61,230 bases of DNA from Dinochytrium kinnereticum. Lineage: Eukaryota > Chytridiomycota > Chytridiomycetes > Chytridiales > Chytridiaceae. The stretch lies in the NCBI GenBank assembly GCA_027604005.1, contig JADGJT010000108.1:1530-62759 (forward strand). Reading direction: 5' to 3'. The notes below the pieces were generated by a model. That model made no database searches and was not told where the DNA came from. It saw only the letters and a program-made list of their open reading frames with translations. Positions 12,139 through 27,306 of this stretch are shown one piece after another (the stretch's first letter is position 1; every line of letters starts with the position of its first letter). The position numbers and the translations under genes are program-made.

Positions 12139-15100
12139 TTATTCATCACCACGACGGTTCTTCACCTTGCCTTTCTTAAACGTTGCAACGCTGGTCTCAC
12201 CATAAAGTGGTGAAGTTTCGTCAAAGGAGGCGAACATACGAACTGGCCTGTCAACGCCTTTCTTGAATTCAAGCACGAAATCCTATGAAAGAAAAGAGGC
12301 CCGATGTTAGCATCATTCAACTCAACACAATTAAAAAACACTAATCAACTAAAATCAAATGTCTCACATAAATGTATCCATTCCACTCGCTAGACCCCTT
12401 CTTTTCCTCCTTTGGCGCAGTAGTAGAAGCAGCCGTCGTGGCAGTGTGCCCAGACAAATCTTGGGCCTTAGAGTTATCCTCATCAATACGTTTCTGAGGT
12501 TTAACGACCGTAGCCACTCTAGGAATACCGATGCGGGTGATAGGTTGGATGGTTCCCTTATTATTGTCACGTGAAGGGGCAGCACCACCTTTACGGGTTT
12601 GGTAACGGAGGCGGTAGCTTGCAAGAATCTTTTCGTCCATCTCCATAATCAAGTTCGCCCAGGTCATGCGCCATTGTTTTTCGGATTCATTGAAGATCTA
12701 TAGAGTTGAAGAGCGTTTTTTAGTTTTGGGTCTTTCGCTGAAGATATAGAATGAGAGGAGAGGTAGCTCACCATTGCGAAGGTATTGTTCAGCATGGCGA
12801 TGAAGACGTTGAGAAGGAGAATTGTGATAGACAGAACAGAGATCTAATATAGAGAAAAGAACAGTCTTTAGCCTTTGAAAGAAATGATAACAAAGCAAAG
12901 AACATACCAGGAAAAGGATCAAGGTGAACGGGGCGATTTCGGAATTTCGGAGGTCATCTACAAACAGGAAGACAAAAAAAATAATTTAAATCAACTAAGG
13001 TCGAACTCGGAAGAAACAAAAACAAACAAAAATAAAGAAACATACCGTAGCTGCCCTGTCCGAAGATATACCTAACACCCCAAACAAAACCTCCTCCAAG
13101 CCACCTCCAATCCTCAAGTCCAGCGTTTTCTCCCTTAGCAGTCACCCTAAGGTAGTCCGCATAGGGAGCCATCTGAAGGTAAAGAGCCTCTGAGAATCCA
13201 ATAACAAAGACAGCAATCAGCAGCGAGAACCAAATCAAATCAGTCGTAATGATCTTAAAGAAGATAACGACGAGCGGTCCAAGATTTCGATCACCCTTTG
13301 AGAAATAAAGTAGTGAGATCCAGCCAAAAATCGCAGCGATTCCAAGAAGGGTATTTTCAACCACATAATTCCACTCGTAAGGCAAGAATCTGAAGATGAC
13401 GACCGAGAAGAAGACGGAGATGTTCACCCATTGGAACATGTTCTCAAGGGCACCAAAACCTCTAAAGTACTTCATCTTCGACGACGTAATCTCTATAAAC
13501 TCTCGGATTACAGCCATAATGTTCGCCAAGACAAGGAAAACTTCAACAAAAAACCGAATCAAAGGCACTATCGAGTAATTGCACGTAACGATGGATGTCA
13601 CCTTCTCAGCAGCACCTTGAGCCATTTGGGTCGCAAGACCTTCAATGGTTGAGTTTTCGGCTAGCGCAGCAGGGGGGGTTGGGACGGCTTCAGGGATAGG
13701 CGAATCAACGAGGCTAGTTCTACACTCTTTGAGATCAAAGTAATTGAGCCTTGAGGGGCGGCCAGCAGGGTTTAGTTGGTTCCCAGGGACGTTGTAAAAC
13801 GTGAGATCGTTGGGAAGGAGGCCAATAGCTACGGAGAGGAGCAAGAGATAAAATAGAGAGACGCAGAATCTTGAGAAGAAAATGGTCTTGCCATAGAGCT
13901 TCCATTTGGCTTCAAGAAGCTTCAGGAAGATGGGAAGGTTGATCATCTTGATGTCGTTGTTCTCAATAGCAACCTCCAATGCACCCTTTAAATGGTTCAT
14001 GGTCTCTTTCTCCACAAATGTATCGATCTCCGAGAGACAGTGACGCTCCTGACGGATCGGGCCGTATTCCCAGTTAAGTATAGCTTTAAACTTGAGAAGG
14101 GCCTGAACCATTTCCACCTTCCTGTTCTGAACAGCAACGATGAACGGAGTAAGACCCTCGTTGTTGAACAAACTGTCGTCGGCCTTAAGTTTCAGGTCAT
14201 TTAGGTACTGCTTCCTGTCATCATGGGAGAGGGCCTTAAACTCCTCCTGGGATCGAACCTCATGCTTCATCTTGGCAAGATAGTGGTACATTTGGGTGAC
14301 ATACGTGTCCCTCTTTTCATCATCATCATCTGCAGGAGCTGCCGATTCATCGTCGTATTGATTGATAGAGGAGGGAATCACCTCCGGCGCATCCTTAAAA
14401 ATCCTTTCCAGGAGGTTTTTCTCTTCGATGGTCGAGATCTCAGGATCCACTTTGTAATCGGACCCCATCTCCTCCTTGGCTTTCTCGATATCTTCCCTCC
14501 TCAGATCCTCTATCGTTTTTGGGGGCGCTTCGCTGTAGCCTCCCCACCAGGCAAGAACATGGAGAACGTTGTTGCCATAGTGATCGGTGATATTCGGGTC
14601 CATTCCCACATCGTTAATGAGGTAACTCACGATCTTGTGGTGGTTGAGGCAGGCGGCGAACGCAAGAACAGTTTCTCCCATCTAGACAGAAGTAAATTCT
14701 TGATTTAGAGAGGTAAAATAGGAAACATAATGGCAAGAGCAGGACAAGAAAAGCGTAGATGAACTGAGTATACGGGAGGGATCTGGTTAAAGATAGGGGG
14801 ACCTACGTAAAGAGGACCAGTCTTGCTAAAGAAGGATCCGACGGATCTGGGAGTGTGGACATCGGCCCCAACCTGGATGAGACGCTGAATCCATGTCGGG
14901 TCATCACCAAAAACAACGGCAGCAATGTGCGCAGCGTGCTCTCCCCAGTAGCGCTTACCCTCGTAAACGAGGTTGACTATAAATACCGAAGAAAAGGTTA
15001 TTTTTGGCCAATCATGATTCTCGATTTTGAGAAAAAAGAAAGGACTCTGCCAAAAAAAAATAAAAAAATAATAAACCAAATAGTGTCTGTAGGCAGGGAG

Positions 15101-15822
15101 ACAGGGCCATGCAACGAACGGGTGCAGGGGAGGCAGAATGAATGCATACCTAGGTGATGAATAATGTCCTTCTGCTCAAGGAGGTAGAGCACAATATCCT
15201 CCTGCTTACGGAGGAGGGCGTAGTGAAGGATGGTCTCACCCTCCGAGGCCCGCTCCAAGAGAATATGATGGCCATATCGCTTCCCGAAGGCCGCACTGTT
15301 CTTCTTGACATGCTCCTCCAGCTCCTCCCTGGATGGGGATGACTTCGACATGATTTTCCAGATGGACAGAGGGTTCTTCGACTTTTCACGCATGATGCTC
15401 TCTTCTTCCCTCTGCTGAACAGAGGGATCAGCACTATCAATGCCTACGCGGCTACCATCAGAGGTGACGATGGTGAGGAAGGATCGGACGAAACCGAACG
15501 CTTTGCTCCAGGCCGATGGCTTAGGCTTGCTGAGCTTATGCTCCCAGTTGTCATGAAGGGCGGCGACGGTGCTAGTGGATTGGAGGGGTTGCCCAATCGA
15601 CCTCAAGCCGGTGGAATAAGGGGTTACTCCATGCATGGCCTCATAGGATCGCCTGATGGCCTCATTTGACCTTGACTTCTGTGGCACCTTCTCGACAACG
15701 ATGCTGATGCTAGAAGTAGGAGGGGGCGGTGGCGAGGGGGATGGAGCGTTGGAGGGACGGTATCTAACCTGCTGCTGAGGCTGCCCAGACGGCATTGGGG
15801 GTGTGGGGTGTGATGCCTCCAT
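12139..15822 (-). CDS. TRPV-like ion channel with ankyrin repeats
   Basis: About 1,000 residues in seven exons. A Pro/Ser-rich N-terminus is followed by ankyrin-type repeats: GETILHYALLRKQEDIVLYL, EHAAHIAAVVFGDD, PLYMGETVLAFAACLNHHKI and TPFIVAVQNRKVEMVQALL. PLY-x-GE-x-x-LxFAACLN is typical of TRPV channels. LLEAKWKLYGKTIFFSRF leads into six membrane segments. A pore-loop region lies before DDLRNSEIAPF, and S6 is ITILLLNVFIAMLNNTF. A TRP-box-like helix (QWRMTWANLIMEMDEKIL) follows S6. These proteins are tetrameric cation channels, often sensory and calcium-permeable. I use the ATG at 15822, because the open frame further upstream begins only at TTG. An Asp-rich insert (ADDDDEKRD) lies between ankyrin repeats. 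The exact ion selectivity cannot be inferred. Confidence 0.9.
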
Positions 15823-19503
<3,681 letters not shown>

Positions 19504-20052
19504 TGATATGGTTTATAGTGATTGGAGGAGGATTGGGGGGGAGGGGTTAAGCTTTTTTGCTAGTTACCATGCCGATATTATTTATTTTTTTCGCGCACTT
19601 ATTCGACTGTTCTTCTTCTATTTTCATCGTACGCTTCGCTTTTGTCCTTTTATTACTCATGGTCTTGTTTCATCTTTTAATTTTCCGTTCAACCCCTTTC
19701 TTTGCTGTTAAGGGCTTGCCGTGGTTGTTCTAGCCTTTCCTTTTGCCCCACATGGTCAAAGCACCTCTTTCTTGATTCTGCTTTCGATGCCTTTGGTTGA
19801 TGGCTCAAAGTTTGTCCTCTGCCACCCTGCCCTTTTTTCTTTTGTTTAGAGAAGCCAAGGTCGATATCCCTCACCGTCTACATTATCCGCTCGACATGTT
19901 CCACACTATTTCCGCCCATAGATTCTGAAAAGTACACATGAATACATAAACTGACTCTCGCTTGCCCTCACAGCTTGACACACACAGTGGTCACATGACC
20001 TCTGTCCGAGTCGTTTCGGAATCCTTTTTTTCTCAAAGTCAAAAACCTGCAG
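19504..20052. promoter_or_regulatory. Intergenic, CDKL / ERT1-like
   Basis: No gene seen. The first part is T-rich, consistent with a 3' untranslated region. The second part is the ERT1-like promoter. No motif is claimed. Confidence 0.4.
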
Positions 20053-22414
20053 ATGGACAAATCCATCAACCACAGGCCTGAAGCTTCCATGTCTGAGGAC
20101 ACTCAGCCCTCGCCTCCCGCACCACAACCACACCACGGCCATCACCGCCAGCAGCAGCGATTCAGCGACGGTGGCGGTGATGCGCAGTCGCCTTCATCAT
20201 CCCAGGACGACGACCTCGACGACGACGACGACCACTCACACTCTGGCTCCTCATCACCCCCTTCTCCCAATGATTACTCTCACCAGCAACAGCAGCATCA
20301 CCAATCGCAGCATTTTCGACAACAGCATCATTTGGATGCGTCCTCTTCATCATCACTGCCAGGATCTTCTTCCTCGTCGTCAGCTTCTCTTCGAAAGAGC
20401 ATTTATGATCCCGTCCCTGTCTTTCCTGCAAACTCTTCAGCTTCTTTGCAAGGGAATATCGATACGATGAGCTTGCCGCACCCTTTAGTAAATACTGGTC
20501 ATGCTATGTCTTTTGAGGATGTGAGGGGGAGTGGGAAGGGATCGCATCAGCAAGTACATTTTGCTCATACGCAGCATCAGCAGCCGCAGCTTCAGCATCA
20601 GCATCAGCAGCCGCAGCTTCAGCATCAGCAACAACAGACTCAAGCTTCACCTGCTTCTTCTGCGGCTTCAGCTGCAAAGTCGAAGAAGCCGGCGCCAAAG
20701 AGAAGAAAGGTGTCCCAGGCCTGCGTTTACTGCCGTAGAAGCCATATGACTTGCGGTATGAATTCTGACCGCTCACTTTCTTATTGTTTCTGGTGCATTC
20801 TCCATCTTTCGTTATCTAAGTTTCCATTCACTCTCTTTTGACGCCGTTGTTGTACGTTTCCATATCCTTGCTGCTCCAGACGAAGGACGACCTTGTCAGA
20901 GGTGTATCAAGAGAAAGATTGCTCACCTCTGCCACGACGAATCAAAGGGACCATCGGGCGGCGGGCCAACATCAGGATCAGTGGGATCTCTTGGGGACTC
21001 TTTTGGTGGTTTCGATGGGATGGGGGACTCCTCAGATATCACTGTCGGACCGTCAACCGCTGCCACGGCTGCATCAGAAATGGTCGCTGCGGCCGCCGCA
21101 GCTGTCGCTTCTGGCGCCACACTTCCTCCTGCTGTCGTTGCGGCCGTAGCCAATGCCTTACCCGCTCTTGCGGGACCAATGATGGACCCTTCAACCAACG
21201 GAGCTGTCGGTATGGCAAATACAACTCGAGCAGATGGGTCAGTAGGGTATACCTTCCCAGCGCTCTCGGCCTTCCCGCCTCTCTTTGCAAGCGAGCATAT
21301 GGGAAACGAGTTCACCATTCTCACTGACTTTTTGGCCTCCCTCGATGAGATGAATGGAGGAAAGTCTCATCGTGGGAGCTCTGGACATTCTAATGGTGCT
21401 TTGGCTCTAAGGGATGTTGCGTCTGGGGATATGCATGATCGGCCTGCTACCGCTATACCGGCTTCTACCAATGGGCTTGGCATCACTGATCCAACATCAC
21501 AACTGTCTTCGACGGAGAAGTTTGTTCTTACCGCTGCAGATCCTGGAGATGGAACTTACGATGATCGATTGAATCAGGTTATCACAGCAAAGTTTGAGGC
21601 TGGATTGCTTAAGCCGTATAACTATGTTAACTCGTACGCCCGCCTTCAGAAGTGGATGGAGACTCATATGTCGCCAAGCTCACGGGCAAGGATTCTGAAC
21701 GTCATGGGAATTTTTCGACCCAAGTTTCGATGGATAGCCCAGTCACTCACCGATATCGACCTTGTGCTGGTTGAGGAAGCGTTTGAGAGACTACTGCTTG
21801 AGTATGATCGGGTTTTCTCGTCCATGGGTATCCCGTCTTGCCTTTGGAGAAGAACAGGGGAAATATGTAAATGTAACAAGGAATTTGCGTCACTTGTTGG
21901 TCTGCCCATGGAGAAGTTGAGGGATGGGAAGGTGCATATTTATGAGTTGATGAGTGAGGAGAGTGCGGTAAATTATTGGGAGAAGTATGGGAACATAGCA
22001 TTTGACGCAGGACAGAAGGCCGTGCTCACCAGCTGTGTTCTGAAGGGGTTAGAGGGAAATCGGAATGTGAATTGTTGCTTTAGTTTCACGATAAGAAGGG
22101 ATCGATACAACATTCCGTTGATGGTGAGTCGGTCGATCCCTTGATTTCTTCCACTTCACCTCTGTCAACAGTGTTTTCACCTGTTTTTCGCTGTCGCCTT
22201 GCTCACCGTTTTGCCTGGATTGGGACTAGTGCCATGTTGGCTGACGCCCCTTTGGATTTTCATTTTTTGTTGTCTGGTGTACCCTCCAATCTTTCTCTCC
22301 CAACTCCCACCGCTTCCTCGAGGGATTTTCACTTGGCTCTCACATCTCTTACTCTATACTAATACCGAATTCTCTCAGATTGCTGGGAATTTCCTCCTTG
22401 CTGCTGATGAGTGA
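20053..22414 (+). CDS. ERT1: Zn2Cys6-PAS transcription factor, ERT1/AcuK family
   Basis: Three exons, about 650 residues. A His/Gln/Ser-rich N-terminus leads to a basic stretch and the zinc cluster CVYCRRSHMTC plus DEGRPCQRCIKRKIAHLC; intron 1 splits the cluster between the second and third Cys pairs. The sequence CxYCxRSHMTCDEGRPCQRC is characteristic of ERT1/AcuK/RDS2 proteins. An Ala-rich region follows, then a PAS-like domain (SCLWRRTGEICKCNKEFASL ... VHIYELMSEESAVNYWEKY). The last exon adds IAGNFLLAADE, matching the family's C-terminal I-x-GNFL. Members activate gluconeogenesis and non-fermentable carbon use in the nucleus. The poly-Gln/His tracts (about 20560-20640) are compositionally biased. 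The final intron (about 22122-22378) is long for this window. Confidence 0.92.
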
Positions 22415-23420
22415 TTAGCCAGCGCGTGTTCGACCTTTGAGGCCGTGTTTAGCGTTTCAATCCTTTTTTTTTCTCGAGTGACTCCAAGTATCGCCATTCT
22501 GGAGTTATGAACAAATGAATAGACGACGTCAGCCTTTGCTGAAGGAGATTGAACTCCTTTCTTCTATTGATCTCGGCAAGTTTTGGGCTTGACGCTAAAG
22601 CAATGTGGACTTCAGTATTTCCTAAAAGGTCGTCCAATTCCAGATCCCATCGTTGGTGTTAGGCATCATCTTCCTATCTCCCATTTCTGGAACGATGTCT
22701 CAGCGATTCAAATATCATTGTGCTATTCTCATCCTCGTAAGCAGGGATGTCCCCATAGAGCGTTCCAAAATACAACTTAATTTTACGCCGTTTTGGAGCA
22801 CATGAATTCGAGAAATCCTCACTGATCCACTGGTTCTTGTTCAAGTCCTTGTTCGTTATGGCCTTTGTTTGGGCTGTCTCTGTTCTTTCTGGATTTACCC
22901 AGTTTTTGTTTGCTTCAGCGCGTGCATTGGGTTTGTTAATCTCTTGAAAGCACATCTTGGCTTCCGCGAATCTGATACTCGTGATTCAACATTGGGTGAT
23001 TGACGGATTGACACCAATTACCTTTCTAGACACTTTGGCACAGGTTGATTTTCAGCGGTGTTCTATTTAGAGTAGTTGGGCGGAGAGGGTGGACGATAAA
23101 GATTGTCCTGGGAGGATCATGGACCCGCGATTGGGTTGTGAGCTGTTAACAACCTCAAATGAGAAGAGTGGCGCCAACCTGTTCCACCCTCTGCCGAAGA
23201 GCCACGACTTGGCCTTTTTTTAGTTTTCTCAACCAAAAGAGTTACTTGGAAGAAACTCAAAAGGACAGAAACAGGACAACAGCAGTGGTTTCTCTTCTGG
23301 GTTTCTCGCGTACTTGATCCCGTCCACTTTATTTCTTGATTGTCCCGTCTGCTCACATAAAATCACTTGGTCGTCGTCGTCAGCTTGCTTTTGTTGAGCG
23401 CACCATCACCTACTTGGCAG
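22415..23420. promoter_or_regulatory. Intergenic, ERT1-like / bZIP
   Basis: About 1 kb with no recognisable gene or RNA. Both flanking genes are on the plus strand, so it should contain the ERT1-like 3' end and a long bZIP upstream region, as is common for stress regulators. No specific site is claimed. Confidence 0.4.
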
Positions 23421-25065
23421 ATGTTGGAATTCGACCATGATAAACGTGAACCTGGTTCATATTCAGGTTTGTCATTGCTACTGTTGGATATACTGTTGGA
23501 ATGGCAATCCACTGACATGGTCTCCTACAGAGTCATTTAATAGCAGCAACCAGCTGCACGACGGCCAATCTCACATGAATGGAGGCTTGAAGCGATCAGC
23601 TCCTCATGACGATGACGATAAATCACAGCATCATCAAAAACAGCATCACTGCTCGAAAGGATCGACGTCGAATGAATCTTCATCTTCTTCCGAACATGGC
23701 CAAGGTAAGCTGCCTCACTTGCGGCATCTTTTCATATTCAGAAGTTCTAATGTATTCCTATTTTGAGTAGAAGGCGAAGAACGAAGAGATAAATGTAAAG
23801 ACTCTGATCTGACTGCCATCGACCGCAGAGTCCTCCAAAACCGGGCTGCTCAAAGAGCTTTCCGCCAACGAAAAGAGCGATACGTCAGGGAGCTCGAAGA
23901 AAAGGTTTCAAATCTCATGGATCAGCTGAGATCCTATGAGCAGATGACGGAGCTCCCCTCACGCCATCGATATCCATCCTGGCCAAACCCTTCCAATACT
24001 GCTTGGGGTGATCCTCACATTGAATCGGGTTCGTACCCGCCTCATCGTGCAAATGGGAAACATAGGTTCACAGACTTAAAAGATTACGGGGTGTCGAATG
24101 CACAGTTAAAGGAGATGCAGGCTGAGATTCAAAGGCTTAGAAACGAGTCGCAGGAACTGAGAACTAGGGAGGCCAAATTGAAGGAGGCTATCGCGGCGAG
24201 GGACTTGCGCAACTCTCCTTCTCAGCAAACTTCCCACAATCAACAATCTTCCGGCTATGAGACCAGGAAATTCCCGTTGGAGAAAATAACTTCTGCAACA
24301 TCCGTTTCAAACAACGACCATTCCAACACTCCCAAGTCAATCGGGCGTGGAGACTGCTCACAGAGACGTACTGACTGGAAGCCTACTCCTGGCGGGTCGT
24401 CACCATCATCATATAGACCAAGTTACCCACCTTATGGCATTTACCCGGCCGCGTCAACCTCGATTGAGAAATTCAACCCCCTTTATCCGGCCGCATCACA
24501 TGAGGCTTTTAAATCTGTTTACCCCTACAACTCAAAAGATGCACTCAAAAATCCCTACCCACCCACATCAAATGAGACTTATAAAAATCCTTATCCCGCC
24601 CCATCTCACTACTACACCTGCCCGCCTCGCCCAATTGACCCATTAGCAGAGCGTAGACCTACAGATGGAAGCCCCCCGAGGATGGAGAATGGTACATCTT
24701 GGGGAAGAGACTCGCAGCATTTGAATGGAAGGTACTCAACTCATCCTCGTTCGGCGGATTGTTACCAGGTTGATGGGCCTAGGTATCCTCATGTTCGACC
24801 GCCTCAACATTTAAATCAGACTGCGGCCCCCGCTTTGATGCCTTTGAGCTCATTAGGTCGGTCGATTGGGACGGCTTACCCTGCTCAGTCTGCTGGAACT
24901 GCTGATGCTGGACGGACGAATAGCGGAGTAGGGAATTCGGCCCACAAGCCGCAGGATAGTCGGTATCCCTATGCTTACTATCCTGGCTATCCCTACCACC
25001 GACATGATGTTGGTGGCCGTCAGTATATGCAGCCTTATCCCTCCCCTTACACTGCCCCAGCATAA
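23421..25065 (+). CDS. bZIP transcription factor, Yap/AP-1-like
   Basis: Three exons: 23421-23466, about 23531-23704, and about 23769-25065. The basic region is RRVLQNRAAQRAFRQRKERY followed by VRELEEKVSNL. NRAAQRAFRxRK is the fungal Yap1/Pap1-type DNA-contact signature. The leucine zipper is interrupted: after about 15 residues an insert of about 45 residues separates it from a second helix (LKEMQAEIQRLRNESQEL). The C-terminal half has imperfect repeats around a Y-P core (NPYPPTSNETYKNPYPAP). No Yap1-type Cys-rich redox domain was seen, so oxidative-stress sensing cannot be assumed. It probably acts in the nucleus as a dimer at AP-1-like sites. Confidence 0.88.
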
Positions 25066-25254
25066 TATTTCGTTTCCTATGTTTTACTACTTAAGTCTTG
25101 AGGGTCGGTGCGTCGAGTGGGTTTTATGAATATGTTAATTTGGCTCTTCACGTAAATATCATTCAATAGAAGATGCATAATCCATGTGTGTAATGACTTC
25201 ATAAGTTATGGCAGTGTTAAATCGCATTGAAGTCCGATATTTCAATGTTTTTTC

Positions 25255-26838
25255 ATGTCAGCACTTCCCCAAAAAATGTTGTCATGCAGAAGACGTAAGC
25301 CTCAGTGGCTTCCCTTGCTCCGCTTTGTGAGCACGGCAGCGGACAAGCCAAAATCTAAAGTCAAGGAGGTGGTTCAGGTTGTTAGAAGGGGAGAGTCTTC
25401 AATCTTGACTAGGCTCACGCTAGCCGATCCCAGTCCTCAACGCGAAAGGCTGAAGAATAACGTTTGGATTGTCTTGAGAACAGTCAACGATGGCACTAAG
25501 CCTGTTATTCTGGAGCCTATTTCCCGACAGCTTCCTTCCACTGAGCATAGGGCGGGAGAGTTCTTGACTCATAAAGCTCGATCGGCCTTCCTTGCTGTCA
25601 AGAACACTCTCATCATGACCTTTCTCCCGAAATCTTACCCCGAGTCCGTCACCCCCGATTACCTTCCTTACACTCTTTGGCATTTTGCGCACTCTGTCTC
25701 AGGGACCATCACTGGAACGCTATCGACTCAAGCCCTTCTTCAGGCTTTGGGCATGGGGGTCAGCGCATCCATTGGAATTGCCGCCACCACCAATTGGATC
25801 ATCAAGGATGGGTTTGGACTTCTCGGTGGAGTTCTCTATGCTGCTTTCTTTGGATCGAGATTTGATTCTCAGGCGAGACGGTATCGATTTCTCGCAGCTA
25901 TCTCTATCCAGCTTGCCACCATTTCCGAGCTTTTGACCCCGCTGGTACCTCACCTTTTTTTACCCATGGCGTCGCTTTCAAATGTCGGCAAAAATGTTGG
26001 ATGGCTGGCTGCATCTGCCACAAAGGCTTCCATGCACAAGGGGTTTGCAAAAGGGGATAACCTGGGAGATATTACGGCTAAATCTGGCGCTCAGGCCACC
26101 CTCGCCGGGTTGGTGGGGACGACTGGAGGAATCGCTATTTCGTGGTTTATGGCGACTGTCTCAGGAGGGACTGTGATTTCACCATGGACTATGCTTTGGG
26201 TGTTCGCGCCCATTTCGGCGTTCAATCTTTGGTCTGCTTACCGGGCGAATTTGGCCGTCGTCACGCGATCCATTAATGTAGAGAGGGGGGAGCTGGCTCT
26301 TTATGAATGCATCAGTAAGCTTTGCGCGGCAGGGACTTGGGATCAGGCGAATATCGCCATGGCTCTCAATGCCATGCCGTGTCCCAAGGCAATAGGGGAA
26401 AAAGAAGCCTTTGTCATGCCGTTTCGATCGGCGTTCCGCGTGCCCCTTGACGTTGAGCCCCCTATTGACTGGGCTTTGGGCCAGATGGATGTTCAATCCG
26501 CTGAGACGTTCCTTGAAGGGACTCTTCAAAGTGAAGGACAGGACAGAGCACGGAATTATCGCATCTTTGTGTCGTTTCCCTTGGGGACACCTAGGGTTTC
26601 GTTGTGGTTTTTGGAGGGTTCCACGCCGGAGGACCACATAAGAGGCTTTTATCATGCTTGCGTTATGAGGAATCTTCTTGAGATGAAGGGAAACTCTGCT
26701 TCCGCGAATGTAACGGAAATGGCTGCTAGGTTGGTGGATCTATCATTTGATTCTATTTTGGAGAGATTCAAGAGGTTGGGATGGATGACAGAGTATACAC
26801 ATCTTGCGGATCGGAATGCCCGCATTACTATAGGCTGA
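25255..26838 (+). CDS. RUS (root UV-B sensitive)/DUF647 family protein
   Basis: A single exon of 527 residues with ATG at 25255. The N-terminus (RRRKPQWLPLLRFVSTAADK) looks like a mitochondrial presequence. The family core is clear: FLPKSYPESVTPDYLPYTLW, LSTQALLQALGMG, ATTNWIIKDGFGLLGG, SRFDSQARRYRFLA, and LSNVGKNVGWLAASATKASM with KGDNLGDITAKSGAQ. RUS proteins are conserved from plants to fungi and animals (human RUSF1) and are linked in plants to UV-B sensing and vitamin B6 homeostasis; the biochemical activity is unclear. Several hydrophobic segments suggest membrane association. Length is normal. It converges on the CYSTM gene with only 61 bases between stop codons. Confidence 0.92.
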   Translation: MSALPQKMLSCRRRKPQWLPLLRFVSTAADKPKSKVKEVVQVVRRGESSILTRLTLADPSPQRERLKNNVWIVLRTVNDGTKPVILEPISRQLPSTEHRAGEFLTHKARSAFLAVKNTLIMTFLPKSYPESVTPDYLPYTLWHFAHSVSGTITGTLSTQALLQALGMGVSASIGIAATTNWIIKDGFGLLGGVLYAAFFGSRFDSQARRYRFLAAISIQLATISELLTPLVPHLFLPMASLSNVGKNVGWLAASATKASMHKGFAKGDNLGDITAKSGAQATLAGLVGTTGGIAISWFMATVSGGTVISPWTMLWVFAPISAFNLWSAYRANLAVVTRSINVERGELALYECISKLCAAGTWDQANIAMALNAMPCPKAIGEKEAFVMPFRSAFRVPLDVEPPIDWALGQMDVQSAETFLEGTLQSEGQDRARNYRIFVSFPLGTPRVSLWFLEGSTPEDHIRGFYHACVMRNLLEMKGNSASANVTEMAARLVDLSFDSILERFKRLGWMTEYTHLADRNARITIG

Positions 26839-26899
26839 CAAAACGGTCGTGTGCTTGTGGCATCTGTTAACAACACATATCTATAGTGATAAAGATATT

Positions 26900-27306
26900 T
26901 TAGTAATTAAGAAAAAAACTCTCAGGGTGCATACTTAAGCAGCAGCAGATATCGTCGATGACGCAGCAGAAGAAGACAGCTGCGCAGCAGGCCAGACAAC
27001 AGCCTGTGAAAGTGGGACGTTTTGATCATTTAGAAAGCTGGGAAATGAACTGCGATCAACCAAACCTCTGTCATCGTCTCTCCTGTCGACCACGACCACT
27101 TGCGGCTGCTGATGGACGATGATGGTCTGTGGCGGCTGCTGGACGTAGTATGCTTGCTGTGGCTGCTGGACGTACATGGGTTGTCCTGTTTGCTGCATGT
27201 ACCTGTTGATGCATCAAGTGGTAGTAGATGGTAAGGATCGCTTGCATGAGCATTGCAATGCGGTTGATGCCTACACTGGCTGAGGTTGCGCGTAGTACTG
27301 GGCCAT
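26900..27306 (-). CDS. Small CYSTM (cysteine-rich transmembrane) protein
   Basis: Three short exons, 27306-27275, 27202-27066 and 27003-26900, about 90 residues. The start is MAQYYAQPQPV. A Gln/Pro/Tyr-rich middle follows (YVQQPQQAYYVQQPPQ, then VHQQPQVVVVDRRDDDRG). The last exon gives CCLACCAAVFFCCVIDDICC, a short Cys-rich hydrophobic C-terminus as in the CYSTM family of small stress-related tail-anchored proteins. The third exon is in the right frame only if the intron 27065-27004 (GTTTGG...CACAG) is removed; reading through gives a Ser/Ala tail with no cysteines. The join rests on family resemblance, and the first donor is weak. Further 5' exons cannot be excluded. Confidence 0.75.

Noticed and set aside
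14223..14708. 161-codon open frame on the plus strand inside the TRPV-like gene
   Set aside because: It is antisense to the ankyrin-repeat exon, whose protein is clearly conserved; its own translation resembles no family.
20560..20640. CAG/CAT-rich tract as a separate microsatellite element
   Set aside because: It is in frame inside the ERT1-like gene and codes for Gln/His, typical of fungal regulators.
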